A stretch of DNA of 64,000 nt from Arcuatula senhousia (GCA_963971305.1 OZ020307.1:16567501-16631500); one strand, 5' to 3'. Positions 10,233-23,817 are shown, counted from the first letter of the stretch. The notes: generated from the sequence alone by a model not told the origin. Program-made: numbers and translations.

Positions 10233-10881
10233 ATCATAGGTCTAGGTCCAGGATCTTTTCTTCCAGTGATGTTCCCATGAAAGGACAAGGTACAGTAAGG
10301 GCCATATTTGGCCCCCCTATTTAAAGAAAATCAAATCCAAAGTAAATGATTTAGATATCATTAAGGTTTCAAGTAAGATGATTAAACTTTTTGACAATGG
10401 TAAACATTTTCCATCATCTACTCTAATTTCAATTTTATAGAGGCTTAAAGTAGTCCAAAAGTATCAAAATCATCGAAATATGTCATTTTTCATGCTTATT
10501 TTGTTATTTTTAATGACCAGCGACAACGTAGACCATGGATTTCTCAACTGATTTATAACCACTTTATAGTGCAAATTAAAGTTCTTAAACAATAACTGTG
10601 GTCTAAGTAGTCGCTGGCATCTAAAAATTGAAAATATTACCCAAATATTGTCCATTTTCCTTGAATTTCAAAGAAATCATACATATTCACCTTATTTGAC
10701 AAGCAATATCAAATAATAAACATGAAAAATTCTGATAAATTTAGTTGTTTTATCTTCTTCATTCATTTGACTTAATAACAAAAGGACTTTTCTCTAGATC
10801 AGTTTTCTATTTTTCAGTTTTAGAGGGGGCCAAATACGGGCCTTACCGTACCTTGTCCTTTTATAATGAAGGTCCTAGGTC
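10233..10881. mobile_element. Foldback element with nested inverted repeat
   Basis: Outer arms at about 10233-10325 and 10823-10881 are inverted copies sharing AAAGGACAAGGTAC and a GGGCC...TTTGGCCCCC motif. Inside, 10517-10535 (starts CCAGCGAC, ends GTAGACCA) pairs with 10599-10617 (starts TGGTCTAA, ends GTCGCTGG). The short minus-strand frame across the centre is a by-product of the hairpin. No transposase is present, so it is non-autonomous. Confidence 0.6.
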
Positions 10882-12200
10882 TTTATTTATTGGTATTCAA
10901 ATTTTTTATTTAGTTATGTATACATTTCATAAAAGGTCTAAAAGAGTCTTAGCATTAACTCTCATGTATATAGATTTGAACCTTAGGTGTTTCATTCAAT
11001 TGGTTACATAGGGTCTACCTCATTTCCAAAAAAATATCACTTAAAATATTTAGCATTTCATGTATAATAAACATGTATTTGCTGTTGCATATTAAACATG
11101 TTATGCAGCAAGCCCATCACACCTTAATATTTCATAAATTCCAACAAATGTAAAATAATTGCAATATATTTGACATTAAAGAAGCTTTATTCATAGTTAA
11201 TACCACTTCTATCAATTTTATGATGTCTCAATTGATGGCAAATTTAGCATGAATACAACCAAAAGATGTAACATGTTACATAAGTCATAAGTCTATTCTC
11301 ATGCTAATTATTCTGTTAGTGGTTCTATAAAAACTTTTGATAAACGATCCATAATTCTTCTATCAGTCAAAAAACATTTAAGTAAATTGCAATACCTTTA
11401 TAAAGGACATCTGCAATGATATTTTACCAAAGCTTAAATCCATCAACTTCAAAGGAAAACTTGATAGAAAAACATTTTTATAGGAAGACATTAATTCTAT
11501 ATTTTATTTGTATTTTACATTACGAATGACTAAATATTATAACTTTTACTACTTTGATAATACAAAAAATTATTTCTTAAATTTTATTGATATGTCATAG
11601 CTGGTTTGATTCCAATGACATATCAAAACTATATAATCAGATTTACATTGGGATTCAACAGAATGATTCTGATAAAAAACGTTGGACCATTATCTACCTG
11701 GTACTAGGCTTGTTAAATAGCAATTACTGAATACCGATTAAAGAGGCTCGACCCTCTAAATTTCTGGTTTACACCTGTGCATTTTAAAGCAGAGAAAAAA
11801 TTCTTTCTCAAAAATTTCTCTTTCACTTCATTGGCAAACGTTCCCTTTTGCAAGGTTTTCTCTACAATGGCCAAGTCAAAGAATACTAAAATTGTACAAA
11901 ATCAGAGATTAAGCTTTTGTGTTGGAAGAACATTTTTTTAGCCGTATGGTAGTTCCTAAAATGAGAAATGAGAAAAAATGCTGAATGCTTAGGAAATGAT
12001 TTAGAACTGGTGTTTTTGGCCAGTAGCCTCGATCCTTACTCCTGTGCATTTTCAAGCAGAGAAAAAAAATTCTGTTTGTTGTTGTTGATTGACTTTATTG
12101 CCAGATTCTTTTTTGAGCTTTTCTGGTACAACAATATTGTAAGCATGGGCCTGTTCTCTTGTGCATATAACTAGAAAGGAGACCAAATGCTCTGAAGTTG
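10882..12200. other. AT-rich, short diverged duplication only
   Basis: The phrase CCTGTGCATTTTAAAGCAGAG near 11774 recurs in altered form near 12040, each followed by an A-run and TTCT, which suggests two decayed copies of one repeat. No gene is visible. Confidence 0.4.
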
Positions 12201-13534
12201 TTTTTAGCTCACCTGGACCGAAGGTCCATGTGTGCTATTACCATCACTTGGCGTCCGTCGTCGTCGTCGTCGTCGTCGTCTGTCGTCGTCGTCTGTTAAC
12301 AATTTTTCAAAAATCTTCTCCTCTGAAACTACCAAACAGAATTTAATGAAACTTGGTATGAATGATCCTTAGGGTGTCGTGCACCAAACTTGTGTTTTGA
12401 TTTTTGATCCGTTAAAAAACATGGCCCCCGTTACTAAATATAGACTAGGGGGGTCAGACTACTGTTTTTGGCTTATAAATCAAAAAGTATAAGAGATAGA
12501 GGAAATCTGAGCATACTACTGATTCAGCATCAAAAGCTCTACAAAAGTCTCCATTTGGTCAAAGTTGTCAGATGACCCCTTATAGGGGTTATGGCCCCTT
12601 GAAGGTGAAAAATAGCATTTTTTCATGTTTTTGGCCTACAGAATGAAAACTATTGCAGATAGAGATTAGCTGTTGCTTGCTCAAATGTTCAGCTCATTTA
12701 ACTCTACAAAAGTCTCTGTAGGGTTGAAGTTGTCAGATGACCCCTTTTAGGGGTTACGGCCCCTTAAAGGTGAAAAATAGCCATTTTTCATGTTTTTGGC
12801 CTACAGAATGAAAACTATTGCAGATAGAGATTAGCTGTTGCTTGCTTAAATGTTCAGCTCATTTAGCTCTACAAAAGTCTCCATAGGGTCGAAGTTGTCA
12901 GATGACCCCTTATAGGGATTACGGCCCCTGAAAAATAGCGATTTTTCATGTTTTTGTCCTACAAAATGAAAACTATTGCAGATAGAAATTAGCTGTTGCT
13001 TGCTTAAATGTTCAGCTCATTTAGCACTACAAAAGTCTCCATAGGGTCAAAGTTGTCAGATAACCCCTTATAGGGGTTATGGCCCCTGAAAATAGCGTTT
13101 TTTCATGTTTTTGGCCTACAGAATGAAAACTGTTGCACATAGAGATTAGCTGTTGCTTGCTTTAATGTTCAGCTCATTTAGCTCTACAAAATTCTCCATA
13201 GGGTCGAAGTTGTCAGATGACCCCTTATAGGGGTTACGGCCCCTGAAAAATAGCGATTTTTCATGTTTTTTGCCTACAGAATGAAAACTATTGCAGATAG
13301 AGATTAGCTGTTGCTTGCTTAAATGTTCAGCTCATTTAGCTCTACAAAAGTCTCCATAGGGTTGAAGTTGTCAGATGACTCCTTATAGGGGTTATGGCCC
13401 CTTATAGGTGAAAAATGGTGTTTTTGGCTTATAGAATGAAACTTGCTTAAATGTTCAGCTCATTTAGCTCTACAAAAGTATAGGGTCAACATCAAGACCA
13501 GGTGAGCGATTCAGGCTCCTGGGAGCCTCTTATT
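12201..13534 (+). mobile_element. AGCTCACCTGG-type repeat, copy 1, with about 160 bp tandem array
   Basis: Starts TTTTTAGCTCACCTGG, then the hairpin GGACCGAAGGTCC, a CGT microsatellite (about 12250-12295), and a 5' body with ATGGCCCCCGTTACTAAA. Six units of 158-165 bp follow, each with GCTGTTGCTTGCTTAAATG and GTCAGATGACCCCTTATAG. It ends CCAGGTGAGC, AGGCTCCTGGGAGCCT and TCTTATTA. The outer GCTCACCTGG and CCAGGTGAGC are exact inverses. There is no coding capacity. The architecture resembles non-autonomous Helentron-like elements of bivalves such as the pearl family; family identity is not proven. Confidence 0.75.
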
Positions 13535-13559
13535 ATGCTCCAGTGACTCTGTGAACTTC

Positions 13560-13735
13560 GGTCTTTTTTTTTCAGGCAGAAAACTTTTTGTAATACTTGT
13601 GTGGACAATGGATTGCTTGAATAGTATAATAGCTAGGCATCTGATATTTGGTATACAGACACCTTTTGTGTTTATATCAGGAAATGAAAGCTTAGGTAGT
13701 TGATTTTAGTGATGGTGCCGGCAGGCGAGACATAC
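13560..13735 (+). mobile_element. 3' end of a GTCTCGCC-type repeat
   Basis: The last part, GATGGTGCCGGCAGGCGAG, matches the terminus of the full copy at 30651-31551. The upstream end is lost. It abuts the next fragment directly. Confidence 0.6.
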
Positions 13736-14457
13736 TTTTAGTGGCCACACTTGTTTGCAAATAACTCAAAAACGGTGACAGATTTTCAAATTTTGATTGG
13801 GAACAAAAGTGATCAGCACCTAAAGATCTACCAGCTCTGAAATTTTGAAGAAAATCCAACGACCCATGTAGGAGTTATTGCCCTTTTTGTGGATTTTTGG
13901 AAAATTTTGCACCTGTTTAGCTCAATATCTTGACAACTTTACGAGATATTCGAGAAATTTAAATTGCATATTGTTAAGCACATCAAGATCTACTAAATAT
14001 GTAATAGGGTCAACGTTGTAGGACCTTTCCTTTGAGGAGTTATTGCCCTTAGAACGTCAAAATTGAGCTTTTAAAAAGCATTTCCTCATTACATTGAAAA
14101 TGTTAACTCCTCTGACACTTAAAGTCAAATTGGACCCAAACTTTGTATTGTTGTTTATTAGCATTAGGTGTATAGATCTGATCTGGGGATATTTGATTGG
14201 TTGTAAAAATAGTCGCTGTGGCAAAAAAATAGAACATTGGGTTAAACTGCATTTTTTTTGCTAATAACTCAAAAAGGATGACAGATTTTTGAATTTTAAT
14301 TGAGATAAAAGTGATCAGCACCTTAAGATCCATCATATTGTCAGATGACCCCCTTATTAAACTTATGACCCTTTCAATGTCAAATAGATTTTGCCTAATA
14401 GCCTTTACTCCAGGCACATATGTCAGGTGAGCGATTCAGGCTCCTGGGAGCCTCTTG
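13736..14457 (+). mobile_element. 5'-truncated AGCTCACCTGACC-type repeat
   Basis: Shares AATAACTCAAAAACGGTGAC, AGTGATCAGCACCT and GGAGTTATTGCCCTT with the full copy at 21478-23027, and ends with the same AGGCTCCTGGGAGCCT and TCTTGTTA tail. It lacks the AGCTCACC head and microsatellite. Confidence 0.65.
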
Positions 14458-16544
14458 TTATTAAAACTTGCAGCCACAAATAAACTATTAAAAAATCATC
14501 TCTAGCACTTCAGGACAATAACTTGGACTGTTCTCTCTACATTCAATTGATACTTCTTATCAACCCTCTTTAGTAAAAGTTGTTGTTGAATATGTAAAAG
14601 TACTTATTTTTGTGGACACTGATCTTCACAAATTTAGGATTTCATGGAAAATTATTTCGTTGTGAAGACCCTTGCCCCCTCTGGTCAGTCAAAAGGCCCC
14701 ACTTGATTGAGGTGTGATTAGCCAGCCCCACTCCTGTTGGTCAGTCTTAAGGGTCATAATTGATTGAGGTGTGATTAGCCAGTCCCCCCCTGTTGGTCTG
14801 TTATAACGGTCCTACTGTGCAAAATGTCAGGATCTGCCACTGAATGTTCATGTTCAGACATGTTACAGGTCTTCGTATTCTACAGTCTGCCATCTGAAGT
14901 AATACCACCGAATCTTTCATATACAGTAAAATGTCAAAGATAATACCCAACTTTTCTTTATAATCCTGCATATTACCCTGTCAAATCTTTACTCTTATCT
15001 TGGTCTGCAAGATTAATCGACAGCCCACACACATTAATAAAAACAATGTTACAAAAATTCCGGTACTTGAGATACTTTATCAGTTTTTGACTTGTGAGTG
15101 TCCTTCCATGTGAAAGATGATTATGAAATTGAACTTTGTTCATAAGATATTGGAATGTGTATGAAGTAAGATATTGAATTGAGCATCTTTCTTGACTTAG
15201 ATAGGTTTCTATTGACTGGTGTCAAGAAGGACAGGTTATCATTAGTTCAAATTCCATCCATAAAATCAACCTTGAGACAAAAGCCCTTCAGAAAGTAGGA
15301 ACCTCTTTTCACAACTTGAAAACAGAAGCCCCTGAAGGTTGATAAGAACACCTATATAATCAGTTCTCCAGTAAAAATCAAAGAACAATTTAAGATATGG
15401 CATTGTTGAAATTTAAGGATAACCCTTTTGGAAGTGGCAAAAATATGAAGTGACAAGCATGAAGATATATAAAAGATATTCTTGATATGAACATTTTAAG
15501 GCCTACTGGTAACAGAGTAGATCTTGCCAGCAATTAATTCTGTCCACCTGATTTTCAAATTTTTAATGAAAATTATTTACACAGTAAGATCGCAAATACA
15601 ACGTTTTATTGAAAGAAGAGAAAATGACATTTAAAATGAGCTATTCCATGATAGTTTTCACGGAAAAATGGCAAAATGATTGTCAAAATGGCGAGAACTG
15701 CTTTTGAGAAACAAATGGCAATATCTACTGTTTGAACAGAGAGACACTGAGGGATTAAAGAAGCAGATTCAGAGGGAGCATATTCCTCCTCTTAAACAGA
15801 AATTCTAAACAATTTGCTTAAGATAAATCTTTTTGGACCAAACCGCCTGAAGTTTTTATTGCAAAATAATGCCTTCTATTGCTTTAAACCTGGGTCTTTC
15901 CCTGGGATAGAAAAAGCATGTATTAAATTGTCCAAAGTCAAGAGAACAGCCTATTTGTTTTTAAACATAGAATGAAGGTAGGATTTACAAACTGCACCAT
16001 CAGCTTAATTTTAACGTCAACAACATGACAAATAATAGTGCATTAGATTAAGCTCCAGCCAGCATCACAGCAAAGTTTTATTTTTTATCAAGATAATGGT
16101 TGAAAAAATCCAATATATTTTCTCCCTGTAGACTTTGTTATCTGAAAATCAGTTTAAAACAGAATAAAATTGAAATTGATGACTTGCAATGAAAAGTTTT
16201 CAAATATCAATACATATTTATCAAGCTTAAACTATCATTAACTATACTAATATGGAATATAGGATTAGGCTGTTTGATCTACATTGTAGATTTGTGTGTT
16301 CATAACCATATAAGGTCAATCTATATTAGAAAAAAAAACCTTGTAATATGCTTTGTAATTTTGTCTTATGACTCTGGAGTCTGAACACTAGTGCATTCCT
16401 GTAAACCAATAGTTGATTCTTGTCTTGTCAGTTGTTGTCAAGCTTTTCATATTAAAACTAAAAATCACCTCTCAGGTGGTGTTTCAGTCTCACTTGTAAT
16501 TTACAAAAAGACACTTCCCCACCTGTATTTTATTAGATTTGTTA
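14458..16544. other. Intergenic or intronic, small tandem repeat and a MITE fragment
   Basis: At 14700-14820 a 57 bp unit with TTGAGGTGTGATTAGCCAG is repeated about twice. At 15508-15720, TACTGGTAACAGAGTAGATC and a segment ending GGCGAGAACTGCTTTTGAG match the element at 1503-1745. No gene is seen. Confidence 0.45.
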
Positions 16545-16682
16545 GTTACCTGCCAAAGGTTGGTGGTTTTCTCCAGGTACTCTGGTTTCCTCCACCATTA
16601 AAACTGACTTCCCTTTATGACCCAGATGCATAGAGAACACACACCTAAACAGTGTTGGTAAGGTGTTAAACACCAACTCACT
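16545..16682 (+). mobile_element. SINE fragment, conserved central domain and tail
   Basis: GGTTTTCTCCAGGTACTCTG followed by GTTTCCTCCACCATTAAAAC and a GGTGTTAAACACCAACTCAC tail is a pattern common in invertebrate SINEs. A tRNA-like head with clear A and B boxes was not found upstream, so the copy is decayed. Assignment to a named superfamily is left open. Confidence 0.5.
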
Positions 16683-17479
16683 TACTCCCTGATTCTATAA
16701 CTAACTGAAACCATCAGACCTGGGATGATTTAACAGCTAAATCTGTGACACAGGCTCCTTAGTGCATGTATTTGTGTACTGTAAATTTTGGAATGACTAG
16801 CCTTTTTTTCCATATACTGATATTGATATTCTTTGCACATGTTATCCATGGTCTGTTGATTTTCATGAAATCTGCCAAAAGAGGGTTGCATGTCCAAGTT
16901 TCATTAAATTCATACTGATCTACAACTGTGGAATAAAAAAGGCAATTACTGTACCAAGAATGTTCATCTGCAATATCAAAGAAAACCTATGCAAATTAAG
17001 AGTTTGTTTCAAATTTATTAAGAATTGCATCATGACAGAGACATATAAATACATGTTCATTTGTCGTTACCAAAGAATAAAAGTTCTGATTTTATGGTTG
17101 GTATAAGGGAAGTTAATATCATTAAAATTGGAATGTGATTAAAAAGAGCTCAGCTTGAAACATTAAATATCTTTATTTGGCAGTAAACTGATATATCATT
17201 ACAATAATGATAATTGATCCAGCCTTTATTTCCTGCGATTGTAAAAATCTTATCCGTTTTTTTCGAAAGTTTTAATGCAGTGTGAAGTGCCTTCAAATCT
17301 TAATTGGTAATTTGCTGTAAAAGATATAAATATTTTATTAAATTTTATTGGCTAATGCAGCTTAAATTTAATTGCTTTCAATATGATTTATTGAAATTCA
17401 TCTTTAAACAAAAGTACTTCATAATTTTATTCTGGTTTATTTGCTTTTGGTTGTATATTTGGTTATGCATTTTATTTTT

Positions 17480-17640
17480 TGTCCCCCGCCGCAACGTGAC
17501 GGAGGGACGAAGTAATGGTTTTCGTCCGTTCGTCCGTCTATGCGTCCGTCGGTTCTTGCGTCTGTCAAACTTTTGTGAGCGCAACTCCTGTGAGACCGCG
17601 TAACGGATTTTTATCTGACAGACAATTTTTGTGATTTTCA
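17480..17640 (+). mobile_element. Truncated TTTTTGTCCCCCGCC-type repeat
   Basis: Starts TTTTTGTCCCCCGCCGCAAC, followed by CGTCCGTTCGTCCGTC and GTGAGCGCAACTCCTGTGAG. It is related to 2107-2500. The 3' end is missing. Short frames on both strands arise from the pyrimidine repeat. Confidence 0.55.
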
Positions 17641-17644
17641 AAAT

Positions 17645-17960
17645 TTTAAGATGTGGAATAAATGTCCATGACACAAGCCCAATTACAAATAAAAAACCCA
17701 GTAGTCTTCAAAGAAGCTTTTTTTGTTTCCAAATTGCATCATAATGCATGTGGTTTTATTATTGTTTGTGGGGTACCAATATTGATGCTTTTTTGTAGGT
17801 GACAGCCAGCCATGACAATAAGAACAAAACAAAATGTCTTATTGGGGAGGGGAAACCACAAAAATTGGTTTATTAAACAAAAATAAATTACCGGTAATCT
17901 ACAAAACAGTTGAGTAAACTAAATGATTACAAGATGACCTCATAAAACCTAAATCCTACT
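17645..17960. repeat. Decayed interspersed repeats
   Basis: AGATGTGGAATAAATGTCC through GTAGTCTTCAAAG at 17648-17715 resembles 40140-40230 and, inverted, about 48120-48215. Next to it, GTGGTTTTATTATTGTTTGT with GGGTACCAATATTGATG matches an arm of the MITE at 42983-43195. Confidence 0.4.
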
Positions 17961-20900
17961 CATATATGGTAACGTTTTTGCCAGAGGTATAAAAATGGTT
18001 TTAGATTAATGATTAAAAGATAACTCATGATAAAAGTTTGCTTTTGAAAGTTGAAGGGTAGTTTAACTCAAGCTTAAAGTCGTAGGTATGTTTTGCTTTC
18101 TTTGAAAACTTATGTGTTTTCAGGCTCTAAATTTTTTGTAATGAAATGGTGAATGTCTAAAGGAGGGGAGGCTTTGATTAAACACCTTTCAACAGTTACT
18201 TTCACAGCCCCTTTACATTCAGTGTTCGCTTGGGGTTTCATAAATTTCAGGTCGGTTACTCATCTACTTCCTGACCAGACACCAACCATTTTTGTCTTTG
18301 CCCATTTTATTAATAACATCTAGCAAATCATATCATAAAATGCACCATTTCTTGTGATGAGCCAAGCTCTGATTCTTTATCTTTATTATTTAAAAATAAT
18401 CAGAATCCTCTGAAAACTGAGAAGTTTTGGACTGATTATAATTATCTGGACATTAGTTTTCAATCTGTCACCAATGAAAGCATTTTCCAGACATAGTATG
18501 AATCTTATGTAAATACAAATATATTTTACTTCATTTCTAAGGTATCTCCCTTTATAAGGTCTCTTCTATTTATTTAGTGGTCTTTAGTTTAATTACAATT
18601 TACAACATTTGTCTACAATCGTCATCTCTAATTTATCTTGGAAAGAGTTGAAACCAGTCAACAAACAAACCTGTAATTTTAACAGTCTGCTAGCTGTCAA
18701 GTGACTTGTTGAAACAAATATCTCTATTTTAATTAGATTTTTTTTTCTGTCAGACTTCATTTGTCACATGGAAGTTAAGAGGCCGTTTCAGCTGCCATTC
18801 CATGTTAAAATTAATCCCAAAAGAATCAGAAAGTGAAAGAACCATATTTTATATTGAGGTTATTGAAAAAAAATCAGACTGTTGTCTTGTCACTCAGGCT
18901 GAAGGTCAATTAATTAGAGAGACACTCAGTTTTAGTTTATTGAATTATTTAAATATAAAAAAAAATTGTCAAGAACTAAAAGATTTGATATTTTTCATAT
19001 TGATTTAGGCTTAATGTTTGATTTTACTCTGAACTTTATTTAAAAAAAATTCTTACTTTGATAAAAAAAATAAGCTTAACTTTATTTGATATCACAAAAG
19101 GATTTGTGATCATAACTACTTTGACTAAATGCCTATTTTCCGCATTGAACATCACTTTTCACAGAAGAAGGCATAATATATTGTTTTCACTACATGTCTG
19201 TGTCTCAGTAACAGATGTTTGCCATATTATAGTATACATCCAGAAACCAACAAACTGATGGTCACTTGTAAATTATGACTACACTGCCAGTGGCTTAATT
19301 TTATATTTTTCTTTGTACATGTACATGTTGAAATATGATGGTTGAACTCAATTGTCAATTCGTCAGATGATAAGCAATTAGATGATTGGTTTTCAATCAT
19401 ATGTTTTATAATTTTAATCTAGGGCCAATTGGAAAACTGTGAGCTACAACCAATGTTCATATTGAAACCAGCTAGATGTTTTCCTTTGTGGATTTTTAAA
19501 CAGCCACTGATTATGCAGGTTGTGTCCATTCACTTATTCCACATCAAATTATCTTATATCGAAGACTAGTTTTTACCAGACCTCATAATTTTTTTGTTAA
19601 ATTTACCATTTTATTGAATATTATAAAGAATTTTAGTAGACGTGTTTCTAACAAAAAATCATTTAAGTTTGAATTATGTAATCGTTCACTTAAATTTTAA
19701 TCCATGTTTTGTACCTAGCCCTTTTGAAGTCCTTTTGTATTATTGACAGCCCTACTTTTTATGGAAGTAGACAAACCACCCAACTGTCAATGGCTTTATT
19801 TAATTGTCAGTATCAAGAACTTCGACAAGTGTCAAATATATCTTTGAAAATTATTGAATATAAATATTCATCAGTACATAAAAAGTTTAAATTACGATGT
19901 TAAAGCAAGTCCTTTACAAAAGAAATCATGTTAAATTATGACATAAAATACATCATTTATGAAACGATGCCAAAATTTTTATTGAAAATGTTTGCACTTT
20001 CCAAAAGTGTATAGGAGATCGTATTGGATCTTTTGTGTTTACCATTAACAGACAAGACAGGTTAGTTTGAAAGCAGATCCTGATTTGACATAATGCAAAC
20101 AATTAAATCTTGATCATTTGAAATTCGCCCTTATAGGATTTGATTAAAAAAAGGAAAATACAATTGGCTGTGTTTTAATTGGCCATTTTGACATTAAGTG
20201 CTGTTGAATGCATGTCTATGCCATTGTCTGCTCTCTGGTGCATGGACCGCTGTCTACTGAAAGTCAACTTCTAATGTCAACTCATAATTCTATGCAGTGG
20301 GTCCTTTAGAACTGCTTGATGCTATTGTAAACTGCAGCAATAAAAACAAGTCAAGTAAACTACACCCTTAAAAAATAAGTCAAGTAGTCTTTAGATTTCT
20401 TCTATCTATTCTAGGAGTGCATACATTATGTAATGTGCAAAACCTGTCTACCACCAGCTAGCAGGCTTTTAGGATAATTCCTCAATAATTTAAACTTATT
20501 GAAGTGAGCCTAGACATCAACATTGGAGGGACTAAAATAAGCAGAGACCCACCTGCCCATATCCCCCTTAGATTTTTATCTGAAGTGCAGGTACAAAAAT
20601 GATGCTGGCAAAATTTGGTCTAGGCTTCTGGCTTGAATTTGGTCCTTTCTCGTTTTGTGGTACAAATTTTACATCACAATGAATGTGCAAGTTAGTTCTT
20701 TAAAAGATGTGCATTTTACACTTCTTCTTAAACAAAAAAGGACATCCTAATACACATCTTTTGATTTAGAAGATATAAAGGACATTTGATGTGCCCGACC
20801 GTACACATGTAAGATCTGACAGCTTGAAAAATATATTTAGGACCTTCTCTTTCTTGTCAATCAAAGTTAGAACCCATTAAATTCATATAAAACGCTTGTT

Positions 20901-21477
20901 TTGTTTGAGCCAATGTTATAGTTTTGACTGTTAACCTGTCGTAAAGGTGATAAAACAATTATTGCCCGTTTGTTTATATTACATGCATTTTAGGTAATAC
21001 TTATGGTGGTTGTAGATTTTATGTTTGGGGTTTTATGTTGTATATGAATTTTTTATGATCAAAATTTGACAAAATATAATATTTGAAATTCCTATTAAAA
21101 ATGCTTTTTATGAATCTGCATAAGTTTTTGGTGGTGATATTCATGATGTCATGAGCATTTGTAGGTTGTAAAGAAAACCCCCAAAAATCTTACTGAATTA
21201 ACTCTGTAGAAGCAGACTGGAACTAAGTTTAGATGCTAGTTAAGAAATTCATACATGTAAAACATTGAAGTCTGAGAATATCAAAACATAGACTTATTTG
21301 TGAGAAAGAGGTAAATTTAGCTTTTTTCTTCCTGCCAAATAAGTCATGGGGAAAAAGAGGAGAGCATAAAGTTTTATCAGCACTACTTTACATTAATTGA
21401 TATCAAGTTAGCAAATATTTAGTTTTATACTGTTTTTATCTGGTTTTATCTAATTTTCTCTTCTAGAAATTTGTCAG
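17961..21477. other. 3.5 kb without recognisable gene or repeat
   Basis: AT-rich. Short frames such as 18802-19008 lack splice context and coding-like composition. Nothing more can be supported. Confidence 0.5.
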
Positions 21478-23027
21478 TTTTTAGCTCACCTGACCCGGAG
21501 GGTCATGTGAGCTATTGCCATCACTTTGCGTCCGTCGTCCGTCCGTCGTCCGTCCGTCGTCCGTCGTCCGTCGTCCGTTAGCTATTTTCAAACATCTTCT
21601 TCTCTGAAACTGCTTGGCCAAATGCAGCCAAACTTGATATGGTTGTTCCTTAGGGTATTGTGCAAAAAGTTTGCGTTTGAATTTTTGATATGTCAAAAAA
21701 CATGGCGGCTGTTACTAAAAATAGAACAGGGGGGTCAAATACAGTTTTTTGCAAATAACTCAAAAACGGTGACAGATATCAAAATTCTGACATAGGGTAA
21801 AAGTGATCAGCACCTCAAGATATACCTGCCCTGAAATTTTTAAGAAGATCCAACAACAGGTGCAGGAGTTATTGCCCTTTTCTGGATTTTTTCAAAATTT
21901 TGCACTTATTTAGCCCTATATCTTAAAAACTATACAAGATATTTTAAAAATTCAAATTGCATATGATTAAGCACATTAAGATCTACATTTCATGTAATTA
22001 GGTCAAAGCTGTGGAACCATTTCTTTTAGGAGTTATGGCCCTTAAAGTGTCAAAATTTACCATATTTCATTACTTTTTCCCTGAATTTCAAAGATTAACT
22101 TGTCTGACACCATACATCCAACTTCAACCAAACTTGGCACAGTTGTTTAATGGCATAAATGCTACAAGTGTATCATTCAGATTTTTGATTCGTCAAAAAA
22201 TATGGCCGCCATGGCTAAAAATAGAACATAGGGGTAAATTGCAGTTTTTTGCTAATAACTCAAAAATGGTTACAGATATCAAAATTCTGATTGGAGACAA
22301 AAGTGATCAGCATCTGAAGATCTACCTGCTCTGAAAGTTTCAAGAAGATCCAACGATTGATGTAGGAGTTATTGCCCTTTTTCTGGATTTTTTCAAAATT
22401 TTTCACTCATTTACAAGATATGTCAAAAATTTACGATGCATATGATCAAGCACATCAAGATCTACATTTCATATATTTAGGTCAAAGCTGTAGGACCATT
22501 TCTATTAGGAGTTATTGTCCTTAAAACAACAAAATTTACCATTTTTCATTATTTTTCCCCTGAATTTCAAAGATTAAATTGTCTGACACCATAAGACCAA
22601 TTGCATCTTTACTTGGCACACTTGCTTAATAGCTTATATGCTACAACTCTATCGTTCATATTTTTGATTTGTTAAAAAACATGGCTGCCGTGGCTAAAAA
22701 TAGAACATAGGGCGTAAATTTCATTTTTTTTTGCTAATAACTCAAAAATGGTTTCAGATATCAAAATTGTGCAAAAATCGAAAGTTATCAGCATATCAAG
22801 TACCTGTCCTGAAATTTAGGAAAAGATCTGACTGCCGCCGATGTGGGAGTTATTGCCCTTTTTTCAATTTTTTTCTAAATTTTGCACTTATTAAGCCCAA
22901 TAACATGAAAACTAACCAAGTTATTTCAGAAATTTAAATTGCATATTGTTAAACACAATAATATCTACAAAATATATGTATCTGTGTAGCTCAGGTGAGC
23001 GATTCAGGCTCCTGGGAGCCTCTTGTT
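21478..23027 (+). mobile_element. AGCTCACCTGACC-type repeat, full copy, about 490 bp internal units
   Basis: Begins TTTTTAGCTCACCTGACCCG, the hairpin GACCCGGAGGGTC, and a (TCCG)TCG microsatellite at 21529-21580. The body repeats about every 490 bp (AATAACTCAAAAA at about 21756, 22254 and 22737), each unit with AGTTATTGCCCTT. It ends CAGGTGAGCGATTCAGG with AGGCTCCTGGGAGCCT and TCTTGTT. Head and tail match the AGCTCACCTGG type but the internal array is a different sequence. Confidence 0.7.
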
Positions 23028-23817
23028 TAAAAAATGCATTCGATTTATTGTTTAATAAATATGTGTCAAAAAATAAAATTTCAAGTACCAGACAAATTTT
23101 GGCACCTGGAAAAAAAGTGAAGTGTGACATTTTGTGCAATCAAGGCATGTGCATTTGAATAAGTCAACCATGCATCAACATAAAATATTTATTTGACATC
23201 ATTTGATTGTTTGCAGAATTTTTTATGAATATTTTATGCTCTGTAAACATTTCAACAACAGAAACAATACAGATTTATCTACTTTACATTGATGGCTTGT
23301 TGGCTTCTTACAAACATGGTTACATCTAGAAGTTTCTGTCAACCTGTCAATTGTCTGTGCATCTATGCTTTCTGAAACTAGAGTCTAAAAAGACCAGAAA
23401 ACTCTTCTATAACACAGAGTTAGATATAACAGGTTGCCCAGGGCACCCTATTTTTTAGCAAGGAAACCTTAATTTTTCAATCTTTAGACATAAAAAAATT
23501 GCAGAAATATTGAAAATTTGCATTCAGACATTTTATCTACTTTAGAGACATCATCCATACATACAAACCATCACTTAGACGAATATTGAGAATTATGATA
23601 AGGCCAAAACAATATGTGTGTTTGTTTCCAGCTACCATGCATACAGAAATAGGGTAGGTATGATGGAAAATATTTTATTTTTTTAAATTATTTTACCGTG
23701 AGTCAATAAGAATACCATCTGGCTTAAGTGTTCTTATGCGAAAATGGCATTAAAATGTTTAGGGTAGGGGCAAAAAAATAGGGTACTGACGGTCCGGTAG
23801 CAGGAAACAAGACTATA

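Noticed and set aside
12201..13534. CRISPR-like array
   Set aside because: The repeats are about 160 bp, contiguous and without spacers, in a eukaryotic genome; this is an element-internal tandem array.
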